In this document: positions 6,249 to 14,093 of the stretch, piece after piece
Numbering within the stretch: the stretch's first letter is position 1
How the letters are laid out: each line of letters opens with the position of its first letter
Assembly (NCBI GenBank): GCA_050486105.1
Contig: JBJHCR010000149.1
Coordinates: forward strand, 1 to 15,044
Length of the DNA: 15,044 nt
Direction of reading: 5' to 3'
DNA from: JAEXNA01 sp050486105
GTDB taxonomy: Bacteria; Vulcanimicrobiota; Xenobia; Xenobiales; JADMJV01
Program-made: the position numbers and the translations under genes
Notes under the pieces: model-generated
The model's input: the letters and a program-made list of their open reading frames with translations, nothing else
Databases searched by the model: none
Told to the model about the DNA's origin: nothing

Positions 6249-8168
6249 TTGCTGCATGAGGACCTGCTCACTCTCGACGAGACGATCGAGATTCCAGCTC
6301 CCGAACTCGAGCGGCAAGTCCGAGTTCTACTAGGCTTTCTTTCGAATCTTTGGGGCCCGGACCGCCTGGTGCTCAAGGCTGGAAAGCTTGAAGCCTTGGC
6401 CCTCTTGCGTTCCGAGCGGCTCACGGATCGCTTGATCGCACTGCAACGTTTGGTCTTCGAGGACCCTACCCTGGAAGCCGGGCCCGACTGTGATCCTCAC
6501 CTCATGGTCAGCGATCTTGAGGAGCAGATTGCCGACTTGGTAGCCATGCGGACGGTCGAAGAGAGTCTCGATCGCAAGATCGCTCAGAAAATGGAGGATC
6601 GCCACCGCGACTACCTCAAGGATCTCAAGAGGGAAGCCCTTAAAGAAGATTTCGGGCCGGAAACCACCACCACCCTCAAGCGTCTCAATGAGCTTGAAGA
6701 GTTAGCTGAGCGCGGGCTTGACACCACCGCCCTCAAGATGATGCGCCCCAGAGAACTCCACGAAGTTGTGGGGCAGGAGGAAGCCGTAGAAAGCCTGTTG
6801 TGCAAACTGGCGACCCCCTATCCCCAGCACGTGATCCTCTACGGTCCACCAGGGATAGGGAAAACGTCGGTAGCCAGGCTCATTCTCGATGAAATCAAGA
6901 CCTTGCCGTTCACCCCGTTTCGGGAAGAGGCTCCATTCGTGGAGGTCGATGCCACCATCGTTCGCTGGGACCCTCGAGAGATAACCAATCCCCTTCTCGG
7001 GTCGGTGCACGATCCTATCTACCAGGGCTCTAAGAAGGATTTTGGTGAAGAGGGGATTCCAGAGCCCAAAGTCGGCTTGGTCACCAAAGCCCACGGGGGA
7101 GTCCTCTTTATCGACGAAATCGGCGAATTGGATCCCATTCTGCAAAACAAGTTGCTCAAGGTTTTGGAAGACAAGCGAATTCTTTTCGAGTCCGCCTATT
7201 TCGACGAAGATCATCCCAGAGTTCCTGAATACATTCGCAAACTCTTCACTGAGGGAGCACCGGCCGACTTCATCCTGATCGGAGCCACCACTAGGTCTCC
7301 TGAAGACATCACCCCTGCGATTCGTTCGCGCTGTGCGGAGGTTTTCTTCAAACCTCTGTCTCCCGAACAGACTGAAGAGATCATTCGGCAAGCGGCTCGA
7401 CGCTTGGGAGTATCCATCCGATCCGACGTCCCGTCACTGATCGCTCGCTACACCTCAGAAGGCCGCAAGGCGGTGAGAATTCTTGCCGACGCCTATGGTC
7501 GTGCCTACTTGAGAAAGAGTCGGTCCCCCCACAACAGCAAAGAGGACGCGCGCCGAATCATCATCACTGCTCGGGATGTCCGTTCGGTGGTCCGGTCGAG
7601 TCGAGCTCGTTCCCCTTCTCACGATTGCCAAGGGAAAGAGCCCGAGATTGGTGCGGTCCTCGGTTTGGGATTGAAGGGATTTCTCGGCTCTATCTTGGAA
7701 GTCGAGGCAGCAGTGTTTGAGTGCTCGACGGCCGGTAAGGGGACCCACAACTTCAACCGTGCCGCCGGAGAGATGGCTAGAGATTCGTTTTTCAACGCCA
7801 CCACGGTGATCCGAAAGCTTTACCAAAAGAACCTGCATGACTACGATGTTCACGTCAATATCATTGGAGGCGGAAGAGTTGACGGCCCGAGCGCCGGCTT
7901 GGCCCTGGTGACCGCTATTGCCAGTTCTCTAACCCAACGATCGGTACCTCAAGACCTAGCTTTGACCGGTGAACTATCCCTTCACGGAAAAGTCAAGCCC
8001 GTTGGTGGAATCGTGGAGAAGCTCTACGGAGCTCAGCAGTCCCGGCTCAAGAGAGTTTTCATTCCTGCCGACAATCTCCCTGAAGTGGAAGACCTCTTTG
8101 ATGATCTCCAGATCATCGGAGTCAGCAAGGTTGAGGACCTCTTCCAAGAGCTTTGGGGTGGTAAGTGA
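6249..8168 (+). CDS. ATP-dependent Lon-family protease, Lon-C type
   Basis: An AAA+ unfoldase fused to a Ser-Lys peptidase that degrades unfolded or specific regulatory proteins. The 639 residues comprise a helical, partly coiled N-terminal region (about 1-165) without the classic Lon substrate-binding domain or a membrane segment; an AAA+ module with Walker A GPPGIGKT at 199-206 and Walker B VLFIDEIGEL at 285-294; an arginine-finger region near RSRC; and a peptidase domain with catalytic Ser548 in DGPSAG and Lys591 in PVGGIVEK, at the 43-residue spacing typical of Lon. Recalled similarity is closest to the family named spore Lon C (TIGR02903), known mainly from endospore formers; this was not searched. 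The TTG start at 6249 has GAGG 10 nt upstream, inside the rplI end. The stop overlaps the dnaB start. Confidence 0.9.
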   Translation: MLHEDLLTLDETIEIPAPELERQVRVLLGFLSNLWGPDRLVLKAGKLEALALLRSERLTDRLIALQRLVFEDPTLEAGPDCDPHLMVSDLEEQIADLVAMRTVEESLDRKIAQKMEDRHRDYLKDLKREALKEDFGPETTTTLKRLNELEELAERGLDTTALKMMRPRELHEVVGQEEAVESLLCKLATPYPQHVILYGPPGIGKTSVARLILDEIKTLPFTPFREEAPFVEVDATIVRWDPREITNPLLGSVHDPIYQGSKKDFGEEGIPEPKVGLVTKAHGGVLFIDEIGELDPILQNKLLKVLEDKRILFESAYFDEDHPRVPEYIRKLFTEGAPADFILIGATTRSPEDITPAIRSRCAEVFFKPLSPEQTEEIIRQAARRLGVSIRSDVPSLIARYTSEGRKAVRILADAYGRAYLRKSRSPHNSKEDARRIIITARDVRSVVRSSRARSPSHDCQGKEPEIGAVLGLGLKGFLGSILEVEAAVFECSTAGKGTHNFNRAAGEMARDSFFNATTVIRKLYQKNLHDYDVHVNIIGGGRVDGPSAGLALVTAIASSLTQRSVPQDLALTGELSLHGKVKPVGGIVEKLYGAQQSRLKRVFIPADNLPEVEDLFDDLQIIGVSKVEDLFQELWGGK

Positions 8169-9616
8169 TGAACAACCTTTCTTTTGATCCCCAAGAAGAC
8201 CTGAATATCAGACATCTGCCCCCTCACAACATTGAAGCAGAGCAAGCCTGCTTGGGGGCCTGCCTCATCGATGCTGAAGTCCTGGATCGGATCACTGAGG
8301 TGCTCGCAGGTCCGGAAGACTTTTACCGAGAGTCTCATCAAGAGATCTATCAGGTGATGCTGCGGCTGGCAGAAAAAAACTTCAACATCGATCTGATCAC
8401 GGTTTGCAATATGCTGCGCGATGCCCAGAAACTCGACTATGTTGGGGGGGTCTCCTATCTCGACAGCATGGTTTCCCTGGTGGGGAGTTCGGCTCACGCC
8501 ACAGCCTACGCTCGAATCGTCAGCGAAACCGCCACCGAAAGAAGGTTGCAGCAAGCGGGGCAGCAGATTCAGAGAATAGCCACCGAGGGTGAACTCGAGG
8601 TTGGCGACAAGGTGGATCAGGCTGAAGAGTTAGTTTTTTCGGTGGCCGATAGGCGTAAAACCCAACAGCTTGTCCATCTCAAGCCGATCCTAGAAACCAC
8701 CTTTGATGAACTCTACGAGCGATTTCAGCGTAAAGAGCAGATCACTGGGATCGCTTCAGGCTTCGCCGAACTCGACGCCATGACGGCGGGCTTCCAACGG
8801 TCCAATCTGATCATACTGGCGGCGCGTCCGTCCATGGGGAAGACCGCCTTTTGTCTTTCCATCGCCCAGAATGTGATCTTGAACAAGAAATCTCCGAAGA
8901 CCATCGCCATATTCAGCTTAGAAATGTCCTCTTCTGAGCTCTGCCAGCGGGTTCTCTGCTCGGTGGCACGGGTGAACGCTCAGGATGTCCGCACCGGCCG
9001 CATGAAAGAGTCGGATTGGCAAGCCATCACTCGGGCCATGAACCAACTCAATGATGCTCCGCTTTTTATTGACGACACGGGAGCCATCACTCCCCTGGAG
9101 ATGAAAGCTAAGTGTCGGAGGCTGCAGAAGCGCCACGGTCTCGACATGGTGATCATCGACTACCTTCAACTCATGCGCGGTGGTGGGAAGATAGAGAATC
9201 GGGCCCAGGAGATTTCCAACATCAGTCGGCAATTGAAAATGATGGCCAAGGAGCTCAATATCCCGGTGATCGCCTTGAGTCAAGTGGGTCGAGGGGTGGA
9301 GGCCAGACAGGATAAGAGACCGGGGCTCTCGGATTTGCGAGAGTCGGGGGCCATCGAGCAGGACGCCGACGTGGTGGCTTTTATCTATAGAGATGAATAC
9401 TACCATCCTCAAACCGAGGATGTGGGCATCGCCGAAGTGATCATTGGAAAGCAGAGAAATGGGCCGGTGGGCTCAGTCAGGCTGTCTTTTGTCAAGAGGT
9501 TCGCCGCTTTTGAAAACCTGGAAGAGAGCCGTGAGGCCCCCCCACCTATGCAGCGGGTTAGGCCACCAGACGTCGATTTCGAGGTTCTCGACGATTTGCC
9601 CGATTTTGAGCTTTAG
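8168..9616 (+). CDS. dnaB: Replicative DNA helicase DnaB
   Basis: The hexameric helicase that unwinds DNA at the fork. The 482-residue product has the N-terminal domain starting PPHNIEAEQACLGACLID, a linker helix, and a RecA-like C-terminal domain with Walker A ARPSMGKT at 219-226, the FSLEMS motif, Walker B around Asp331 in IIDYLQL, and the conserved DLRESGAIEQDAD segment. Length is normal. The start is ATG at 8168, overlapping the protease stop TGA by one base; a GTG three bases earlier (8165) is the alternative. The overlap predicts coupled translation. The usual DnaB intein insertion sites are uninterrupted. It is the last gene of the rpsF operon. Confidence 0.97.
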   Translation: MNNLSFDPQEDLNIRHLPPHNIEAEQACLGACLIDAEVLDRITEVLAGPEDFYRESHQEIYQVMLRLAEKNFNIDLITVCNMLRDAQKLDYVGGVSYLDSMVSLVGSSAHATAYARIVSETATERRLQQAGQQIQRIATEGELEVGDKVDQAEELVFSVADRRKTQQLVHLKPILETTFDELYERFQRKEQITGIASGFAELDAMTAGFQRSNLIILAARPSMGKTAFCLSIAQNVILNKKSPKTIAIFSLEMSSSELCQRVLCSVARVNAQDVRTGRMKESDWQAITRAMNQLNDAPLFIDDTGAITPLEMKAKCRRLQKRHGLDMVIIDYLQLMRGGGKIENRAQEISNISRQLKMMAKELNIPVIALSQVGRGVEARQDKRPGLSDLRESGAIEQDADVVAFIYRDEYYHPQTEDVGIAEVIIGKQRNGPVGSVRLSFVKRFAAFENLEESREAPPPMQRVRPPDVDFEVLDDLPDFEL

Positions 9617-9624
9617 AAGGCAAA

Positions 9625-9644
9625 CCGAAAACCTAGGTTTTCGG
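9625..9644. other. Perfect 20-nt palindrome after dnaB
   Basis: CCGAAAACCT is followed by its exact complement AGGTTTTCGG, 8 nt after the dnaB stop. As RNA it forms an 8-bp stem with a CTAG loop. No T-run follows, so it is not a standard intrinsic terminator. It could act as an mRNA 3' end, a weak terminator or a protein-binding dyad upstream of the next gene. Confidence 0.6.
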
Positions 9645-9734
9645 GCAAACTTCGACAAATGGGTACGGGCCTCGAGGAAACGTCCCCTAGGTGCTCAAAA
9701 AAATGTTTGCACTTTCCAGGAGCGTGGAAAACTA

Positions 9735-9764
9735 ATGAGCGAGAATATTGTTCAAGCTTCTTAG
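9735..9764 (+). CDS. Possible 9-codon minicistron upstream of the stalk-domain gene
   Basis: ATG at 9735 opens a frame encoding MSENIVQAS that ends in TAG. AGGAG at 9718-9722 lies 12 nt upstream, a little far but usable. It sits in the 182-nt gap before an exported protein. A leader peptide that couples or tunes translation is possible, but a chance frame of this size is also quite likely. Confidence 0.25.
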   Translation: MSENIVQAS

Positions 9765-9798
9765 TGAAACACTGCAACTTCCGGAAAGGACTCTGGTC

Positions 9799-10914
9799 TT
9801 GAAAAAAACATCCGTCATCGCCCTCGGCCTGTTCTGTGCCACTCTACAACCACTTTCAGCTCAAGAGACCGCAGCACCAGCCACTCCTCCCGCCCAAACA
9901 CAAAGCGCGGAGAAGCCTGAAGCCGCTTCACCTAAAGAACTCTCCATCGTGATCAACGGTCAGACCCTGGACAACGATCCGCCACCGGTCACCGTGGATG
10001 GTCGTGTTCTTATCCCTCTGCGCAAAGTCTTCAATGCGCTCGGTGCTGAAGTGGAATACAAGGACAAAATTATCTCAGCTCGACGGGGAGAGTTGACCGT
10101 GGTTTTGAGCCCCAACGAGAAAGCCGCCAAGATCGCAGGTCAAGATGTGGAGCTAGATGTGCCTCCCATGCTCCTAGATGGAGTCACCTATGTCCCCCTC
10201 AGATTCGTGGCTCAAGCTTTAGGTGACGAAGTCGCCTATGATGGGCCCAACAAGACGATCAAGGTGACCCCAGCCGTAGGAATTTCTGTGGACCGAGTGA
10301 CAGAAATCAAGGGGATGCTCAAGCGTCTGGCCGTGGGCCATCAGGGAGCCATTCTCAAGCTCTGGGATCCCAGCATCACCGAGGTGGTTTACTACCGAGG
10401 ACTAGACGACCGGGCTACCGCCCCGTACAGCCCGGAAGACCACGCCGCCCTGCTGTCGGGAATCGGAGTCAAGCAAGACCTCGGTGAACTTGTCCTAGAC
10501 GTCATGGACGGTTACAGCAAACTGCAGAAGAAAGAGGCTGTTGCCTTTTTGGGACTAGTGCACTCTATCCCAAACAAATCAGCCTATGGAGTCAGCCCTA
10601 AAGTCGAACGAGAGGTCCAGGAATTTCTCCTGCAAGTTCTCAAAGAGGACAAGGATGTGATCCAGCGCAGACAAGCCGCTCTTTCTTTGGCGGTGGGAGC
10701 TCCTCTAGACCACGTAATCGTGGAGTCCATCTTGGACTTTTACGCCAACAGCTCCAACCTCTGGGAGACCTTTCCGGTGCAGCAGTTCTTCCAGTTTCAA
10801 GCCGACAAAATCCGGGCTATGCCCAACTTGGCCATGGTGCGTTCCCGAGTCGCCGATGTGAACTCGCTCTACACTCAGGCAATCCTGAGATATCTGGACG
10901 GGGACCCAGACTAA
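9799..10914 (+). CDS. Exported protein with copper amine oxidase N-terminal-like domain
   Basis: The 371-residue product starts with a signal peptide (KK followed by a hydrophobic core, likely cleaved after LSA at residue 21). A short Ala/Pro/Gln-rich stretch follows, then a domain at about 47-157 containing two copies of the pattern VDGRVLIPLRKVFNALGAEV / LDGVTYVPLRFVAQALGDEV, diagnostic of the copper amine oxidase N-terminal-like fold (PF07833). That fold is a non-catalytic extracellular stalk or binding module in many bacteria. The remaining ~210 residues are mostly helical with a HEAT-like look and no recognised family. No amine oxidase catalytic domain is present. TTG at 9799 is chosen because GGAAAGGA ends 8 nt before it and it places MKK at the head of a normal signal peptide. 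A strong terminator follows. Confidence 0.88.
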   Translation: MKKTSVIALGLFCATLQPLSAQETAAPATPPAQTQSAEKPEAASPKELSIVINGQTLDNDPPPVTVDGRVLIPLRKVFNALGAEVEYKDKIISARRGELTVVLSPNEKAAKIAGQDVELDVPPMLLDGVTYVPLRFVAQALGDEVAYDGPNKTIKVTPAVGISVDRVTEIKGMLKRLAVGHQGAILKLWDPSITEVVYYRGLDDRATAPYSPEDHAALLSGIGVKQDLGELVLDVMDGYSKLQKKEAVAFLGLVHSIPNKSAYGVSPKVEREVQEFLLQVLKEDKDVIQRRQAALSLAVGAPLDHVIVESILDFYANSSNLWETFPVQQFFQFQADKIRAMPNLAMVRSRVADVNSLYTQAILRYLDGDPD

Positions 10915-10936
10915 GGTTCGCGGACCTCTAGGCAAT

Positions 10937-10970
10937 AAAGAAAGAGAGGCCCTCGGGCCTCTCTTTCTTT
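10937..10970. terminator. Bidirectional intrinsic terminator
   Basis: AAAGAAAGAGAGGCC and its exact complement form a 15-bp stem around a CTCG loop. The A-rich start and T-rich end give a T-tract-like 3' side on both strands. It lies between the convergent stalk-domain gene (+) and the small exported protein gene (-), so it can stop transcription from both. Confidence 0.9.
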
Positions 10971-10990
10971 GTCACGAATATCTGCAGTTC

Positions 10991-11380
10991 TTAGCGCTCG
11001 AGGGAGCGTTCCGTTCCGTTCATGCGGATTCGGGTGGGAGGCTCAGACTCTCCCGCTGCTCCGGTTTCACTTTCGCTGCGAGTCTTTTGCACGATGTTGG
11101 AATGGTCGATGGGCTCTGGCTGATACATCCGAAAAGTTTCTGGCAAGCGTTGTCGTCCCCGCTCTTGGTAGACCATATTGACCGGATAACCGAGATAGAC
11201 ACTGTCGTTGACACTGCGTCGACCCCATTGAGCCTCGGTAGAGTCGAGAATCTTGATCTGCGTCGACTCTGGCGGAGTCTCTTTCTCGGACCTTTGATTT
11301 TGAGCCGCGACCGGTGACCCACCCAAGACCCAAAGTGCTGCCAAGACAGCCACTCCATAAGGGAACCCATATTTCTTCAT
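10991..11380 (-). CDS. Small exported protein of unknown function
   Basis: The 129-residue product begins with a clear signal peptide (MKK, a hydrophobic core to about residue 20, probable cleavage after VAA at residue 26). The mature ~103 residues are polar, rich in Arg, Glu and Ser, without cysteines or further membrane segments. A middle stretch around VYLGYPVNMVYQERGRQRLP may be the only folded part. I do not recognise a family. Its ATG overlaps the stop of the exonuclease gene (ATGA on the minus strand), so it is probably translated by coupling to that gene. It ends just before the shared bidirectional terminator. Confidence 0.75.
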   Translation of the reverse strand: MKKYGFPYGVAVLAALWVLGGSPVAAQNQRSEKETPPESTQIKILDSTEAQWGRRSVNDSVYLGYPVNMVYQERGRQRLPETFRMYQPEPIDHSNIVQKTRSESETGAAGESEPPTRIRMNGTERSLER

Positions 11381-11994
11381 CGTGCGTTTGAGGCCGGTAT
11401 ACGGCCCTTTTCCTTTCTTAGTTCTTTAGCGTAGTTCAGAAGTCGCGCCAGGGTGTGTCCCTGCTCCACCGCATCGGCCAGTGCGTTGTGAGCGTTCGGG
11501 TTTTGACCGAACTCTATCCCGGCTTTCTTCATCATATTGCGGAGTGCGTTACGGTGGCAGCAGAAAAGGCCCATCCCAAATGACGGAATGTCGAAGGCAC
11601 TCCAGCCGATAGGATTCTCTTCGAGAAAATACTGCAGATACCACCCTATATAAGGGGAATCAAAAGAAGAAGGCCAGGCGGCGGGGACCACTTTTTTGAA
11701 ATTTTTCTCCAAATCGCGGAAAAAGGCTGCAAACTCTTCCATCACCAGTCCCGGTTCGCGACCGTGCTTTGCCAGATACTCTCGGGTCAGACCATGGATG
11801 TTGGTTGCGGCCTCGAGTTCATCGGCGCCCTCGAGTGGCTTGAGTTCGTCGTAGAAACTGTGCTCTTCGTCAACCGACCAGGTGCCCTCTCGATTGGGTC
11901 GGACCACTACCGCCCCTAAAGAGACCAAGGAAAACAGACCAGGGAACGGACCAGAGGCTTCCACATCAACACTGAGATAGACCATCGACAACAT
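11377..11994 (-). CDS. DEDDh-family 3'-5' exonuclease
   Basis: A metal-dependent 3'-5' exonuclease of the RNase T / DnaQ superfamily acting on DNA or RNA ends. The 205-residue product (ATG at 11994) contains the acidic residues Asp10 and Glu12 in VDVEASG, Asp112 in SSFDSPYIGW, and the His169-x4-Asp174 pair in HNALAD that marks the DEDDh subgroup. The protein is short and single-domain, so a stand-alone nuclease rather than a polymerase subunit. The start is uncertain: ATG at 11985 would give 202 residues, and neither has a strong ribosome binding site. The frame continues upstream to 12090, but that part has an unlikely composition. The next gene downstream overlaps its stop codon. Substrate cannot be decided from sequence. 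Confidence 0.88.
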   Translation of the reverse strand: MLSMVYLSVDVEASGPFPGLFSLVSLGAVVVRPNREGTWSVDEEHSFYDELKPLEGADELEAATNIHGLTREYLAKHGREPGLVMEEFAAFFRDLEKNFKKVVPAAWPSSFDSPYIGWYLQYFLEENPIGWSAFDIPSFGMGLFCCHRNALRNMMKKAGIEFGQNPNAHNALADAVEQGHTLARLLNYAKELRKEKGRIPASNAR

Positions 11995-12091
11995 CTTAAC
12001 ATATTTAAAAACTGATTCGGACTCGCCGTGGAATATTTCCCGAAAGGTTTTTCCCCTTTGGAGAAAAAAGCCCCCTCCACAGCCGCCCAAT

Positions 12092-12150
12092 GCACCAAGT
12101 CAATGGTGCCAGGGTAGTTTCAAGACTCACGCGAGTTTACCCAAGTCTTG
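12092..12150. promoter_or_regulatory. Overlapping dyads in the divergent intergenic region
   Basis: Between the divergent exonuclease and aminopeptidase genes there are GCACC/GGTGC (12092-12096 and 12105-12109), GGGTA/TACCC (12112-12116 and 12138-12142), CAAGACT/AGTCTTG (12121-12127 and 12144-12150) and ACTC/GAGT inside the last two. Such overlapping inverted repeats could be an operator or alternative 5' UTR structures for the aminopeptidase. No convincing -35/-10 pair was found on either strand. Confidence 0.3.
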
Positions 12151-12168
12151 TTTACGATAGGAGCCCCC

Positions 12169-14046
12169 ATGAAAATCACTGTGGACAGATTCGACTGGAC
12201 CTCAAGGAAGCCCGATCTGGTTGTTTTAGTTGGTGACCCGTATCAGGATTTTATTGGAGAGGTACCTGACGATCTACAAGAGAAGCTTCGAGAGATTCAA
12301 CAAGGTTTCCAGGAAGGTCGACTTAAGAAGGAGATGTACTTCTCCTCGAAGTGGACTGACCCCGACACACGTTTTGACTTTCTCTATTTCCATTCCAGCA
12401 CTGAGAAAGGTCATACCACCTCAGAGAATCTTAAGACCTTCCTGGCTCGATCTCTGAGGTTGGCTGCGGACACCGGACGTTCCACGGTGGCTTTCGTGCA
12501 TAAGGGTCCCGACGGCCAGGGACTGATCGAGCAATTGGTGGAGGGGGCTCTGGTCGGGACCTACAAGTTTCGTGAGTTTCTTAAGGACAACACCGATCGC
12601 TTTGAACACCTGGAATTGATCCTGTGTCCACCTACCCCTCCATCCTCGGCTCCCGAAGCACACCCCCAAGAACCAGAGCCTGAACCCGAAACAGAGCCCC
12701 AAGAGCCAGAGACTCAAGGGGTAACCATTCCTGCCGAAGAGGTCCCTGAAAGCCTGTCCCACACTGAGCCGCTCTCGGTGGACGAAAAGTCCTTGAAATC
12801 GGAGGAGCCCGAGACCGAGTCGGCCCCTACGGAAGCTGCAGCCGAAGAGAGCATCGAGGAGAAGGCGAGTCCCGAAACTTCGACCGAAGGTTCAGAGGAG
12901 AGCCTAGAGGTTGAGGTTGAAGAGGCTCCGGCCGCAGAAGTGGTCGACGTACCCGAAGCCGCGCCGGAGTCGGGTGCCGTAGAACTTCAGCCCCAGGAAC
13001 CAAACTGGAGCGAGGAATTCTTGGCCCAGCTGAATGCTCAGGATGAGTCCTCAGTCACCGTTGGAAGAACCTTCGCCGAGGGGGTCAACTTGGCTCGAAA
13101 CCTGGCAGCTCAACCCGCTTCCATCTGCACTCCGAGCTATTTGGCCAAAACAGCAGAAAAACTCTCCAAAACTTATGGCTTCAGCTATCAGGCCTTCGGG
13201 CCCAAAGAGCTCGAGAAGCTGCAGTTTGTGGGACATACGGCCGTAGGTGGAGGATCCGCCAATCCGCCCAAAATGATCGAGATGTCGTACCTTCCGGAAG
13301 AAGACTCCTCGGTCCATCTGGTTTTGCTCGGGAAGGGAGTGACCTTCGACTCCGGTGGATTGAGCATCAAACCCTCAAAGGCTATGCACCTCATGATTGG
13401 CGACATGTCTGGAGCCGCTGCGGTTTTGGGAACCATGCAAATTCTTGGTCGACTGCGACCCAAGATCAAAGTGACCGGGCTGCTGGTCTGTGCGGAAAAC
13501 GCCCCTGACGGAAAGAGTTATCGCCCTGGCGACATTCTGCGCTACAAGAACGGCTTGTCGGTGCACGTAGAAAACACCGACGCTGAAGGGCGGCTACTGT
13601 TGGCCGACGGCCTGATAAGAGCGGGAGAATTGCAGGCCACCCACATCGTAGACGTGGCGACTCTCACCGGAGGTTGCCCCCGGGCTCTAGGTCCCTCGTT
13701 CACCGGGATCCTGGGAGTCAATCGGAAGATGATCAACGCTATCACCAGAGCGGGAGGAAACCACGGTGAGTCGTATTGGCGTCTACCTCTGCCGGTAGAG
13801 TATAAGGAAATGCTGAAGTCTCCTCACGCTGATTTGAACAACGTGGGGGGGGAATATGCCAGCACCACCACTGCAGCTCTCTTTCTGAAAGAGTTTGTTC
13901 CCCCTCGTACTCAGTGGGTTCACCTCGACATCGCCAGCACTTTCTGGAAAGAGAAGCCCTGGAAGTACTACACCGAAGGACCCAGTGGAACGGCCGTGAA
14001 GACTTTAGCTGACCTGGCGTTACGCTGGCATGAACACCTTGCCTAA
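12169..14046 (+). CDS. pepA: Leucyl aminopeptidase, peptidase family M17, with acidic linker
   Basis: A cytosolic two-metal aminopeptidase that removes N-terminal residues from peptides; family members are hexamers. The 625 residues comprise an N-terminal domain (about 1-153), a low-complexity Glu/Pro/Ser-rich linker (about 154-278), and the catalytic domain (about 280-620). The ligands and catalytic residues are all present: Lys389, Asp394, Lys401, Asp412, Asp471, Glu473 and Arg475, with the same spacings as in Escherichia coli PepA (K270 to R356) and the signature NTDAEGRLLLADGL. AGGAG at 12159-12163 fixes the ATG at 12169. Usual family length is near 500, so the extra ~125 residues are the linker. 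An 8-G run at 13845-13852 lies in the conserved NVGGEYA region but the frame is intact. Confidence 0.95.
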   Translation: MKITVDRFDWTSRKPDLVVLVGDPYQDFIGEVPDDLQEKLREIQQGFQEGRLKKEMYFSSKWTDPDTRFDFLYFHSSTEKGHTTSENLKTFLARSLRLAADTGRSTVAFVHKGPDGQGLIEQLVEGALVGTYKFREFLKDNTDRFEHLELILCPPTPPSSAPEAHPQEPEPEPETEPQEPETQGVTIPAEEVPESLSHTEPLSVDEKSLKSEEPETESAPTEAAAEESIEEKASPETSTEGSEESLEVEVEEAPAAEVVDVPEAAPESGAVELQPQEPNWSEEFLAQLNAQDESSVTVGRTFAEGVNLARNLAAQPASICTPSYLAKTAEKLSKTYGFSYQAFGPKELEKLQFVGHTAVGGGSANPPKMIEMSYLPEEDSSVHLVLLGKGVTFDSGGLSIKPSKAMHLMIGDMSGAAAVLGTMQILGRLRPKIKVTGLLVCAENAPDGKSYRPGDILRYKNGLSVHVENTDAEGRLLLADGLIRAGELQATHIVDVATLTGGCPRALGPSFTGILGVNRKMINAITRAGGNHGESYWRLPLPVEYKEMLKSPHADLNNVGGEYASTTTAALFLKEFVPPRTQWVHLDIASTFWKEKPWKYYTEGPSGTAVKTLADLALRWHEHLA

Positions 14047-14093
14047 GGGTCCTGTCAGAGAATCACGATAACGGTTTCTAATATGGTAACCTA

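Noticed and set aside
6702..7391. 229-codon antisense frame opposite the Lon protease
   Set aside because: It is opposite the conserved AAA+ core, whose motifs are all intact, and shows no domain or start signal of its own.
8168..9616. Possible intein in DnaB
   Set aside because: DnaB is a frequent intein host, but the Walker A and downstream motifs are uninterrupted and the length is normal.
9625..9644. Palindrome as a classic intrinsic terminator of the dnaB operon
   Set aside because: The stem is A/T-rich in its middle and there is no T-run after it, so it is listed as a dyad rather than a terminator.
11995..12098. N-terminal extension of the exonuclease frame
   Set aside because: The extension encodes a Gly/Cys/Phe-rich stretch unlike the family and DEDDh proteins of this type begin a few residues before the VDVEASG motif.
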